Translations under genes and position numbers: made by a program
Shown here: piece by piece, positions 38,155 through 48,659 of the stretch
How positions within the stretch are numbered: the stretch's first letter is position 1
Layout of the letters: the number at the start of each line of letters is the position of its first letter
Notes under the pieces: model-generated
Database searches by the model: none
Seen by the model: the letters and a program-made list of their open reading frames with translations, nothing else
Told to the model about the DNA's origin: nothing
DNA from: Lepas anatifera
Lineage: Eukaryota > Arthropoda > Thecostraca > Lepadidae
Assembly (NCBI GenBank): GCA_034440635.1
Contig: JAOTON010001597.1
Location: 310,001-374,000 of the forward strand
DNA: 64,000 nucleotides
Reading direction: 5' to 3'

Positions 38155-38693
38155 GTGCACCAAACTCTGCCTCATGAAAACATTGTGGAAGTGATTGACA
38201 AAAGACGGTGGATGATACATTTTCTGTGGAATAAATGTTCCCGACGGGAAGAAACTGAAGGTGGTTTACTCGATGGTCCTCAAATAAGAGAACTCATGAA
38301 GGACTCTCGCTTCGATGACTCGTTGAAACCCTCCGAGCTCTCCACTTAGTTGGCTCTGAAGTCAGTCATCGAGAACTGTTTGGGCAACCATCGGAGTCCA
38401 GAGTATAAGAAAGCTGTCGATGAACTCGTTTGAGAGCTTCCGTAGACACGATGCCTGCAGGCCGTTGAAAATGCACTTCCTCAGATATCTACTGGACTAT
38501 TTTCTGAAGTTGTGGGGGTTTCAGTGAAGGGCAAGGGGAACGATTTCAACAGGATATCCGGGTGATGGAAGAACGCGACCAGGGACGGTAGGACGTCAAC
38601 TCTCTGGTTGACTACTGCTGGTGCCTAAAGAGAGATGTGGTGTCTGCCCAGCACAAATGGAGGTCCATGACAAAGCCATTCATACCTCAATAG
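38155..38693 (+). pseudogene. Decayed transposon-associated protein gene
   Basis: Translation in shifting frames gives GGLLDGPQIRELMKDSRFDD, then a LGNHRSPEYKKAVDEL region. From 38526 it gives EGQGERFQQDIRVMEERDQG, a TAG where Trp is expected, then DYCWCLKRDVVSAQHKWRSM, ending at 38693. I recognise this protein region from many copies in invertebrate genomes, where it accompanies repetitive elements. Several stops and frame changes show that it is dead. The element class is not certain. Confidence 0.6.
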
Positions 38694-38699
38694 CCCAGC

Positions 38700-40560
38700 A
38701 TATAGAACAGCGCAATGATTTGGATCACGCATGTGAAACGCCGGTGAATCCTATGTAGGAAGAAGTTGGATTTGCTGAATATAGATTAATCGTTGCTGAC
38801 CAATACAATGGAATACATTGTAATTGTTTTATTTCGAAAACTTGAACTGACATGGAAAATGAGTGATTTTCAGAATCGGAACGGCCCAGAACGAAACGAT
38901 GCTTGACATTTAAAGACCGATCGGAATCATGTTTAAGTTGTTTCTTTCTTCTTGATCTTACTTACATCGCAGAATAGCTCCGCATACTGAGTCTCAGATC
39001 TGGCTTTCTTCTTTAGTTTCGGAAAACATGCATCTATTCCGAGTAAGCAAACATCGCTTAGAGAAGACATCGGCTTCCTGCCACAGGCTTATTCAGGGGC
39101 ACGAGCTCCGGCCCTCGATCGAGCATCTGGAAACCCCGCAGTGGTCCCTCACTCCCCCTTAAACTGCTCTGGTGTCCCTTCTAAAATGTCATTTCACCGC
39201 CTCACCAAACCCACAACGCTAGTATTGGCACCCCTCCCCTCTAATTGGTCGCACCCGAAGAAGTGCCCTCTTCGTCCAAATTGCGTCTCTTGGTCAGGTG
39301 CCCCTCCCCGGTCGGAAATTCTAGATCCACATGTAATTCCCTTGTCGGGACTTGATGTTTAGAAGTTTCATATCTGGGCCAGCAATTTAAACTGAATTAA
39401 GAAATGTTTGGCATTGATGACAACTTTGAATATGTTTATGCACATTCTCGTCCTCGAAGCTATAACCGGTGCCAGAGGCTTCCTGACAATACCATTTCAA
39501 GGGATTGCAATAGGCATGCGATGAATTGGAGAAAACATAGCCATGTAGGTAAATACCTTCATATATAACTGAAATAGGCATGTAGAGTAGAAAACATCAA
39601 TACGAATTTCATTTCACTCTCAAAATGTAAGGCTATCTCATCCTCGTGCGCGCTGTTGGATTAAATGCATAGGTTACAGGGGACGCAGAATCATTTTAAA
39701 CGTTAGCTTTATAAGGACACATACCCTGCTTCGGAAACCATTAAGTAGGGCCGGTTCACACTTCCGGCAGAATCTGTGGACCGAAGCTCCCAATATTTGT
39801 TTGCCGTCGATCTCCCCACGTGCTTTTCCAGATTCGGTTTGAAGAAATTGTGGTAGATTCTACCTGGTGTGAATAGGCCCTGAATAGTTACTGTGGAAAT
39901 ATAGCCTGCACGCTGACTCATATGCAGCTCCTGGAAATTTGATGCGCGGTCTGCGCAAATACATGCTGATTCAAGGGAAGGAAGACAAGAGAACAAGGGA
40001 AGGTTGCGCCAGCTGTAATGACTCATTGCAGAGTCTGACATATGGTAGCATGCTGCTGTTCGAAATATGTTTGAGGGATCCTCAAAGAGGAGGCCTTAAA
40101 GCAAAAATATTGGGTATTGATGTGACCTCAAAACATCCGGTCAATGTTCTGTGTGAATATGGTGGCTAAGAAAATCCCGCGTGACGCGAGCATTGGAGGT
40201 GCTTGAACTCACCACGCTCATCAGGATATTTTTTTAATCAGGGCTTTTAGCTTGCCGTTGAACTGGTAGCCTCTCGTTTTTAACCGCTAAACCACTGTTT
40301 CCCTACACTGTCAGCCGTCACGAAGGGGCTCCCGTGAAATCCGTGTCCCTGGGCTTGGTGTATATAACAGTGGTTTGCCCCCCTCTGGCCAGATAGTGAG
40401 TGGTGTTTCCTTGCGGCCGGTTCATGAGCGTGGGACCTGACCAACTTTCCTGACAGACACCGATGCGACCCGGCCATCGCCGGCCGGGCCTTCCTGTGAA
40501 CCGGTCCGCAGCCCGGACGGCGCTCACTACCCGCCGCAAAAATCCGCCAGAGCCGGGCCG
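38700..40560. other. Intergenic region upstream of gene F
   Basis: Besides the MITE at 39748-39880, no supported gene is visible. The last 300 bp are GC-rich and form the gene F promoter. Confidence 0.45.
39748..39880 (+). mobile_element. MITE copy 2 (GGGCC...TTCACAC family)
   Basis: A 133-bp element with inverted ends: GGGCCGGTTCACACTTCCGG on the left and, by complement, GGGCCTATTCACACCAGGTA on the right. Its core CACGTGCTTTTCCAGATTCGG aligns with the - strand of the copy at 32594. It is non-coding. Confidence 0.6.
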
Positions 40561-40564
40561 CGCC

Positions 40565-40570
40565 TATAAA
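40565..40570 (+). promoter_or_regulatory. TATA box of gene F
   Basis: TATAAA 70 bp upstream of the ATG in a GC-rich context, leaving a leader of about 40 nt. Confidence 0.75.
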
Positions 40571-40639
40571 GCAGGGTAGCCGTCCCGGTGGGTGGCAGAC
40601 GCTAGCTGACGCCAGGTCAGCAGCAGTGCCGGTGGCAGC

Positions 40640-43033
40640 ATGTTGAGACTGGTGTTGTTGGTGACGGTGGTGTCGGCGGTGTCGGCACTGCCGCAGGCGC
40701 CGTGGCAGGTGCAGCCGGCAGCCCCGCCCCACGGGGCTTCCCCGCCCTCGCAGCAGCAGCCAGCCTACCCTCCGGCGGCCCACAGTGCGCCCAGTGGACA
40801 GCCCGACCCCTACGGACAGCAGTACAGCACTGCACCCAACCAGTACAGCCAGAACTTGGTTGACCACGGACAGCAAGGGTACTACGAGCAAGTGAGACCG
40901 GCGCAGCCAGCTCTTGGGCAGCCGCCGGTGTCGGGTCATCATACCGCCCAGCCAGAGCCTGCCTATGGCGGCTTTGCTCCAGCCCCCAGCCAGACTGGTG
41001 GATCTTTGCAGTCGGTGTCATATGGACAGCAGGGTCCATATGGACAGCAAGCTGGTCAGCCTCAGCCTCAGCAGTGGCAGCAGCCTCAGCAGCAGGCGCC
41101 TGCTGATCACAGCCTCAACAGCCTGGGTCACTCTGGACAGCCTCAGTACACCCAGCAAGTTCAGGGTGGACAGCCTGGACAGGCGGTGTATCAAGGACAG
41201 CAGCAGGTCCAGCACGGCCAGCCGGGCAGTCAAGGGTTCTTCGAGCAGCCGGGCCAGCCTCAGTTCCAGCAGGCAGGACCTCCCCCGTTTGGACAGCCGG
41301 CGCAACAGCAGCAGTATGCTGCTCCAGGAGGCCCCACGCCGCTGCCGCCTGGCTTTCCTCAAGGCCTCTCACTGCTGCCGCCGAGCGCAGGGCCTGCGGG
41401 AGGCCCCCCTGCAGCTCCCCCTGTCGGCTCGCATGGTGCGACTTCCAAAAGGAAAGGAGTGACCGTGCTCCAGCCGCGCGGCTCCGAGCAGGACCGCGCC
41501 GCCGCGGCGGCTGCCAGACTGGAATTCCAGGGGGCGTATGACGGGTACGACACGGCCAAGTGGCTGCAGATCCCGTCAGTACCCCAGCCGGTGCGGGGCC
41601 AGGCGGGTCCTACCTTTCGTGCCCAAAGCAACCAAGCCGGCTACGGAACATCCCAAGCGGCGGTCGGAGGACAACCTGGTGGATTTGGAGGCGTCGGCGG
41701 GACCGGTGCTGGCTACGATGCTTCCCTCGGCTACGGACCGGCTGGAGGATTCTCCGCCGCTGGTGCTGCTGGTGGTGCTGCTGTTCCGGGTGGGGCACCA
41801 GCTGCTGCAGCAGACGCTGGACATGCTGCAGCCGCTGGCGGCGTGGCTGCTGCCCCGCCGCTGGGTCCGCCGGCTCTCGAGCCTGCTGTGGCCGGCGGCT
41901 ACTCCCCGACTGCGCCCGGCCAGCCGGCTGGGGCCGCGGGTCCGCCCAGCACGCTCCTTTCGGAGCCGGCTGTAGCTGCTTCCAGCTCGCCGATGATGCA
42001 GGCGGCGCAGGAGGTGCTGGCTTCGGTGCCGAAGCCCATGGACGAGGTCGTGAAGCATCTCTTCGGCAATCTGCCCACGCCAGTGGTGAATGCAGCGCAT
42101 CAGGCCGCCTCTTCTCTTCCAGCTCCCGTCATACACGAGGCCAAGCAGGCTCTGATTGGGTTTCTTGGTCAGGTTTCAACTCCGGGCGGCCTTCCAAGTA
42201 ACGTGGTGAGCGCTGTCCAGCAGGTCCTGGGGTCGGTGTCTGGCGGCGGGTCGGCTGCCGAGCCCGGTACCGCGCAGTCTCACACCCAGGTGGCCCAGGC
42301 CGCGCTGGCCGCCTCCTCCCAGCAGGCGGTGCAGGCTGCCAACGCTGCGCTGGCGACACTGGAGCCGGGCCAGTCCCCGTCTGGCCAGAGCCTGGAGCAG
42401 CCTGCTCAGGGCGGACCAGCGATAGCCTACAACCAGCCGCCCTCCTCCACCAACCCCTACATCTCGGCCACGGCCGCTCTGCCGTCCTACTCCGACCCCG
42501 CTGCTGCCGCTCCGCCGGCCTCCGCCACCTCCTCCTCATCGGGAGGTGCTCCTGCTGCTCCTGATGCTGCCGCCCCTGCTGGAAATCCCGCCCTTTCTGG
42601 ACATTCTTTTGCCGGCTCAGCTCAGCCTCACCCTCCTCCTGCGGAGCAGTCGCATTTCTTCCCTCCTTCTCATAATTCTCATTTCTCCGCTTCTAATCAG
42701 CATTCTTCGACTGACCCTGCTGTTTTCTCCGCCCCTGCATCACAAGGCTTTTCGCCGGCTCCAACTTCACCCCCGTTCTATTCAACACCATCTCAGTCGT
42801 GGTATCCACAATCCCAGCCTCCTCCACCCGCACACTATAACACCGCTCCCCAACCTCCCCACCCCCACCCCCACCCAGGGTATGCGTCCCCGCCCCATGG
42901 GAACGCTGCCCAGCCCCCGGCTCACCACGCGCCGCAGGGACAGGCGGCTGGACCTGCCGGCCCCAGCGCTCATCAGCTTGGTGCCCCCGCGACATCTCAG
43001 CTAGCGAAATTTGACTTCTATAGTGCTTATTAG
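40640..43033 (+). CDS. Secreted Gln/Gly/Pro-rich low-complexity protein (gene F)
   Basis: Single exon of 797 residues, ATG at 40640, with a signal peptide (MLRLVLLVTVVSAVSA). It has no cysteine in the mature chain. Residues about 20-260 are Gln/Gly/Pro/Tyr-rich and prion-like (YGQQGPYGQQ; GQPGQAVYQGQQ). At about 281-310 is a diverged version of the family motif (EQDRAAAAAARLEFQGAYD). A Gly/Ala-rich section follows. Residues about 453-575 are helical, with phased units of the type LPTPVVNAAHQAASS and LPAPVIHEAKQALIGF. The C-terminal third is Pro/Ser/His-rich (PQPPHPHPHPGYASPP) and ends in FDFYSAY. Its signal peptide, TATA layout and composition tie it to genes A-E. A matrix or adhesive role is inferred, and no enzyme domain is seen. 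Confidence 0.85.
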   Translation: MLRLVLLVTVVSAVSALPQAPWQVQPAAPPHGASPPSQQQPAYPPAAHSAPSGQPDPYGQQYSTAPNQYSQNLVDHGQQGYYEQVRPAQPALGQPPVSGHHTAQPEPAYGGFAPAPSQTGGSLQSVSYGQQGPYGQQAGQPQPQQWQQPQQQAPADHSLNSLGHSGQPQYTQQVQGGQPGQAVYQGQQQVQHGQPGSQGFFEQPGQPQFQQAGPPPFGQPAQQQQYAAPGGPTPLPPGFPQGLSLLPPSAGPAGGPPAAPPVGSHGATSKRKGVTVLQPRGSEQDRAAAAAARLEFQGAYDGYDTAKWLQIPSVPQPVRGQAGPTFRAQSNQAGYGTSQAAVGGQPGGFGGVGGTGAGYDASLGYGPAGGFSAAGAAGGAAVPGGAPAAAADAGHAAAAGGVAAAPPLGPPALEPAVAGGYSPTAPGQPAGAAGPPSTLLSEPAVAASSSPMMQAAQEVLASVPKPMDEVVKHLFGNLPTPVVNAAHQAASSLPAPVIHEAKQALIGFLGQVSTPGGLPSNVVSAVQQVLGSVSGGGSAAEPGTAQSHTQVAQAALAASSQQAVQAANAALATLEPGQSPSGQSLEQPAQGGPAIAYNQPPSSTNPYISATAALPSYSDPAAAAPPASATSSSSGGAPAAPDAAAPAGNPALSGHSFAGSAQPHPPPAEQSHFFPPSHNSHFSASNQHSSTDPAVFSAPASQGFSPAPTSPPFYSTPSQSWYPQSQPPPPAHYNTAPQPPHPHPHPGYASPPHGNAAQPPAHHAPQGQAAGPAGPSAHQLGAPATSQLAKFDFYSAY

Positions 43034-43308
43034 AGCTATGACAGTTGTTGGGAACTCTCGCATTCTTTAGTCATTCTCATACTTGTCTGCTAAATTTGCT
43101 GTTGCTAATGAGCAACGTATTATTTTTGTTGACAAAAGTGGTGTAGATAGATACCAGATGATCGATATGTATTTTCTGTATCTCAGTTTAATCTGTGAGT
43201 GGTGGTGTTTCCAACTTTTATTCTGTGGTATTCTGTTGCTTGTTTGTTGACTCTGAATGATTTGTTTTGCATTTTATGCATGTAAGCGTGGTTGATAATG
43301 CAATTGAC

Positions 43309-43314
43309 AATAAA
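43309..43314 (+). terminator. Polyadenylation signal of gene F
   Basis: AATAAA 276 bp after the stop codon, in AT-rich DNA. Confidence 0.6.
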
Positions 43315-43319
43315 TAGAA

Positions 43320-46300
43320 CGGTGAGAACATGAACACGGCAGTTTTAGTCCACCAATTGAGGAGTGCATTCCATGGTATGTGTCGGGGTAGTTTAGGTAT
43401 ACATTACGCAGACTGTTGGGTGGAGAGAGGACTGGAAAAGGTACGGTAGTTACAGGCATACTTGAATAGCTCCTTTAGCATCGGGAGGCGTTGAAAGGTT
43501 GACTGGTTCTTCTATTCGTTCGTGCTAGCGCTGGTTGCTCGAATAGAGCTTTTTAACGCCCCCGAAAGAAACTCATCAACTTTGGAATGAAACACATGCC
43601 GGCACTGGACTGCACCGTGCTGGCGCACCTCCCGTGTTGGCACTGGACAGCAGCGTGTTGAAGGGACGCACATTTGTCTTCTGGCTCAAATGAAAATAGC
43701 CCGAGCGTCTAGTACAGAGTGACGCATTTATTAAGTCTGATCGCTAACATGATATCAGTCTATTACTCGTGTTTTTACTGCTCACTTCCGTTTTTACTCC
43801 ATTACTATCAGCATTGGCCCCCGTGTGACAGTCTGGTAGTGTCTGTGGCACGTGCGTACCCCTGGCGGCGCGGTGCGTGGCGTTTTACCGAACAGATGGC
43901 GGTTTAGGCCGCTCCTCTCTGGACTGCGCCTGTATTCGGCCAATGATTCACTCGATGCCACGACTTTCCTGAACGGAGGGGCCCAGTCATGTCACCCTCG
44001 AACTCGTCACCTGACGTTTGCGCCATTTACCTACATCTGATTCGCCAACAAAAGGTTCATCCTCGCCGAGCTGGTCGTGTTTTCATTGGCCGCGGTGTCT
44101 TCCTGGCACCCTGTGAGCCAATGGAGGGTTCGGGCTGTCATGGCCGCGCTCTGGGCACGCCCATGGTGGTACGAACATTGGCGTGACGACCCGCTTTTTA
44201 TGGTTGCAGGCGAGTCGTCAGCTTTAACGGGCCGCCCGCGGAAATCCCAGCCGTGGCTGCATATGTCTTGCTGTTGTACTCGGGCAAAACTTGTACTGGT
44301 GCAGCTCGTTTGAAACATTTTCAGTGTTTTTGTTTTCGATTTCCAGTAGAAATTAATGTTCCATGAAGATGATGGCCAAGTTTAGGAGAGTAGTCTTCGT
44401 GCGCTGCAATTAGACTGGCTCCGTGTTCAAATTGGGACTTGCTGAGTATACATTTTGCCTTAATTAAGGCGGACAATTTTCCAATCTCATCATTATTTAC
44501 GTTTCTCGTAAAGTTGCTACTGGGTGTCTTTTGCGAAGAAGGGATAGGCTTGTGGTGTTTTGTATGAACAATCTTGTGTTGAATATTGTAAATGCCGGGA
44601 ATCCCCCTCCCCAGTTTGGGGACTGGACCTAAGCTGTTTGCCTGCTGCCTCCAATTACCTATGTAGACCTACATAAGCGTTTCCAATTTGAGTGTGGACG
44701 ATTCGCTGCGGAAGTGTTTGAAAATACTGTCAACATGTCAGGACTTCGCATCCCCCTGCCCCCGCCATTGCCAGTCCGGGGTCCTCCAGTTGAAACCTGT
44801 GGCAATGCCCCTGGGTGGGAACCTGATCAGGAATAACAAACTCGTGTAATTCATTCTTTTTTCGGTAGCAATCACATGTCAGAGCAATGGGCCCGTTGAC
44901 CAAGCCGTTTAATGTCCGTTGGCTTCTTCAATGCTGGTTACTTGGGGATTGTAATGGCAAGTGGTTTCGCGAGAGCGCTGCTGCTGCTGCTGCGGAGATA
45001 TATCTCTCCGTCCCGCCACACACCCGAGCTCGGCGGCGCAGTATTCGGCCTGCGATTTAGGCTGTACCGTCACACGCGGGATGCTGCGTCTGGTTTCAGT
45101 CGCCACCGTACGCCGGGTATCGCACATTGATCGGCTCGTGACAATTCAGTCCGGGCGGGCGAGGTCAAATCCCCTCCCCCCGCCTGGCAAGTTGCATTTC
45201 GAAGCGGTTTGAGAACCAGCAAAGCGCAAAACGTAATTTCGACCGACTGCATACTTGTTTTAATCATCGTTGCCTACTGCTCCGTAATTTCATGTGACGC
45301 TCAGGTCAGGTCCATGTCTTGGGCGTCGCCACGAGGAAGGGATGCAGTAGGGCCTGCCCCCCGCACTTCAAGTCCGCAATTTTTATGAGCGAAAGGTAAC
45401 GAAGAGATACAATCTGAAGGGTTTTTTGTGCATTGTTTTTTAGATCATGTGACGTGGCCTCCAAAATTGGCCGAGTAAAAAACAGCCCCTATTTCCATAA
45501 GATTCTATGGAATGATCCAACCTAGATGCTCATTTCGTGTCACTAGGGCGATAAATGATACAATTGTACTTGTTTTTTTGTTTTGGATTTGTATCGATAA
45601 GCTGAGGACCGGGGAGTTTTGTGATGTCCGCATTTCAATTCTCGGGGGATTTTTTTCGTGAAATGCAACCCTATTCAGCTTGGTTTTCAAGATTACGAGA
45701 TTTTTGCCTTAATTTTGCATTTCCTGTGTTAAAATTTGACTTTGGTTCTCTGAAAAGCTATCTAAGGTCATTCGGGTGATCGTTTCCTTCAATGCTGTGA
45801 TTGCCAATTTTCAAGCATTGCCTCAGATAGATGATAAAATTAAAATTAAGTAAAATTAAAATTAAGTAGCCCAAATTATTAATGATTGGCTAATGAGAAA
45901 GTTGCACATTTTCTTTATTTATGAACCCATCTGGAATTCTGTAGCTTCCTGCGCAAGGTTGTGTAGAAGGTTGAGGGTGAAATACGTGGAAAATAGTATT
46001 TTGTTTGCGTAAACGCTTCTCAGTGTCTTGGATGCCAACCAGATGTATGGAACAAGGCAGATTCACGGGAACACTAACATTGGGAATTGAGACGCGTAGC
46101 TTAGGTTAAACCTTGCAACTGATCCCACAGCTCAGAGGTGTCGCCACCATGGGGGCTATGGTTGGATGCTCACAAGTCCCTGGGAACCTGGCCCCCTTGG
46201 CATTTTAGTTAGCCCTCCGCTGGATGCAGAAGGTCCCATTTGACGCTAAAAGCGTTTGATAGCCTATACGGTACCAACAGGCACTTCAGACTACCTTTTT

Positions 46301-46810
46301 GGTATGAAAACCCCTTTGGCCGGTGTGGAAAGTCCCATTGGTCGGCGAAATAAATGCCCATTTACAAGGCAAGGCTCTGTTTCTCCTTCTGACATGTACC
46401 TACAGTGGAAAGGTTAAGGAGGCCCCATCTGGCGACGTGGATGGTGCGAGTGGGCCTGACGGTCCGCAGAGGTGCCCCAGTCGCCATTGATATTTATTTT
46501 ACATAAATTTCAATGGCGATATTTAATTACATAAAATGTGTAGGTGGCCGTGGGCCTCAGCCACCTTGTGCGACTTAGGCCAGTCACAGGGTTCATTTGT
46601 GGCGCAAATTGAGTTTAATCGGTCACGAAGCATTACCGTATCACGAACCTCGAATATGGATATGGTTACCTCTAGAAATTGAACTTTAATTAACACGAAA
46701 TATTTGACTTTTTAACCATTTTTCAGCAGGTCTTATGCCAAATTCATTATTTTAAGGAAAATGCTCCTAAAATCAGTTGAATCAGGAATTGCGCCAAGGT
46801 GCCACATTCC
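43320..46810. other. Intergenic DNA without recognisable gene
   Basis: No supported exon or RNA gene is seen. A short (AAAATTAAAATTAAGT) duplication lies at 45836-45868. Frames near 43.85-44.3 and 45.0 kb are GC-rich but show no domain. Confidence 0.5.
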
Positions 46811-46814
46811 CTGT

Positions 46815-46877
46815 AAGAATCATCTCCACCTGGCCAGATGGGACACGGAAGGGGGTTCGCCGTCGTGGGAATTGTAC
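46815..46877 (+). repeat. 63-bp dispersed repeat, copy 1
   Basis: It aligns without gaps to 53213-53275 at about 75% identity (for example ATCTCCACCTGG and GGAAGGGGGTT). This is probably part of a dispersed element of unknown class. Confidence 0.5.
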
Positions 46878-46971
46878 CCACCTTTATCAATGCCATCCCA
46901 AGCTGGATCGGACCACCAAGGAAGCCGCCAGGCCAACGGGGCGCCACAAAGCTCTCTGTTTCATAGAAGTC

Positions 46972-47935
46972 AGCGACGACACCAGAAATGTAATTTTCAC
47001 CGACAGTCTTAGTAGTGTCCAGGCTTTGAGTGCTTTTAATCCAAGCGACGGGCTCGTATTAAAGATTGCTCTCCACCTAGCTCGACTCGCCTGACAGGGT
47101 AAGGATATAACCCTCTGTTGGGTGCCGAGTCATGTCGGTATCCGACTGAATGAAGCGGCTGATGCTGCAGCCCGGCGAGCTGCTCAGAGACCCTGTAGAA
47201 GAAGACAGTCGATTCCTGCTCGAGATCTTTTCCCACATATATCTGGTCACCTTCGCAATGTATGGCAACAGGAATGGCAGGAGCTGACAAATAACAAGCT
47301 TAGGGTAATAAAACCCAACATTGGTGAGTGGCTGTCCTCTATGCGCTCCCATCGCCGTGAGGAGGTGGCTCTCTGCCGTTTGCGAACTGGCCATTTTCTG
47401 GCCACTCACCAATATCTGCTATGTGGCGAGCCCAGGCCTTATTGTCGGCGATGCTTGACCCCTTGTCGGTGCGGACGTCCTGGTGTCTTGTCAGAGTATG
47501 ATAATCTCAGGCTTTCACATTTCGGTTCACGTCTTCTCCACTGTCTCATCTGATTGGCCCGGACTCGGGCATGATTGAGAAAGTGCTAGATTATCTCAGA
47601 GCAGCCGATTTCGTGATGTATTTGACCCGGGCTGAGGACTTGTGCTTTGATAGGGAGTGACAATGTGAATGTGAGTTTTTTTACGAACTGTGTTGGTTAA
47701 GCTTTTTGAAATCCCCTTTTTGTTACCACTTTCTGAGAACCGATTGGACTGATGTGAACCTTCTTTTAGCTATTTTGTTTACAGATACAACTAACTGCAA
47801 GGAATAAGGGTAACAAGGCAGTCTTCAGCGGATGTATATTTTACGTTGTGTTTTACTGGCAGTGACATGGGCGCTATATGACCATTAGGGTTGGCGCGCC
47901 CTTAAGCCCAAATCATCATCATCATCATCATCAAT
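46972..47935 (+). mobile_element. 5'-truncated Jockey-type LINE (RNase H end and (ATC)n tail)
   Basis: One frame reads NVIFTDSLSSVQAL, then TLCWVPSHVGIRLNEAADAA, the Asp- and His-containing motifs of a retroelement RNase H. HRREEVALCRLRTGHFLATH and a Cys-rich end with a YLLCGEPRPYCRRC pattern follow. All this is typical of the ORF2 terminus of Jockey-clade LINEs. One TGA (47092-47094) interrupts the frame. The 3' UTR ends in an (ATC)n tail at 47912-47933. Endonuclease and reverse transcriptase are absent, so the copy is dead on arrival. Confidence 0.8.
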
Positions 47936-48481
47936 AGCATTCAGCTCGTTGATTATGCGGTATGTTTATCGGAATTTAACATTTTCTCTTCTGTTCAGGG
48001 AAAAATTATCGACCCCAAAGTATGTCTTGTGTCGAAGTGAAACCTCTTCATGCGCAGGAATAAGCAGGGACAGCACCTTCGCATAAGCCCATCAGTCATG
48101 CTCTTAGTTTCCCGGCGTAAACCAGGTGAAGAGGTGGACTGCGCTGCCGTTGTGGAGTGCTACCATCGTGGCGCCGGTATATTGCTCCGCCAGTGCGGGC
48201 TTCCCTGCCTGAACTCATAAGCAGCCATAAATCCACTACTCTTCCGGTGGTATTTGGCTTTTTGTTTTGTTGTAGTCGTGCAAGAGCCACCCAAATTGTG
48301 TAGAATTTGATTGTAAGGTTTAGTTGGTGAAACAGTTCTGCTTCAAGAGACGTTTTGGAGCCGGTAAATCAAAATAATTGCTTAACCTCTAGTCGCAATA
48401 GCTGATAAAACCAGTGGCCTCTTGTGCAAATACCTCGTCTTATCACATTACAAGGTACTTAACCCATTATTTCCACGAAAC

Positions 48482-48647
48482 TTAAGAACTTTTGGCAGAA
48501 CGTCCCAGGCGAAACAGCCTATCGGCGGGATCGGTAGGACTCTGAGCTTTCCGAACTAAGCCGAGGCGGACGATGTAGCCCCTGAAGTTGAAGACCAACA
48601 ACATGGCGAGGAGGATGAATGGCTGGAGCGCGCTGGACAGCATCCAC
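48482..48647 (-). CDS. Terminal exon of a membrane protein (unrecognised)
   Basis: Read on the - strand, an AG acceptor (ATCACATCACAG) ends at 48648 and opens a 166-bp exon with a stop at 48484-48482. It encodes a transmembrane segment, ALQPFILLAMLLVFNFRGYI, then a basic, polar cytosolic-looking tail (VRLGLVRKAQSPTDP, ending GRSAKSS). The hydrophobic core flanked by Arg/Lys and the in-phase acceptor make a real last exon likely. I do not recognise the family and could not find its upstream exons. Confidence 0.45.
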
Positions 48648-48659
48648 CTGTGATGTGAT

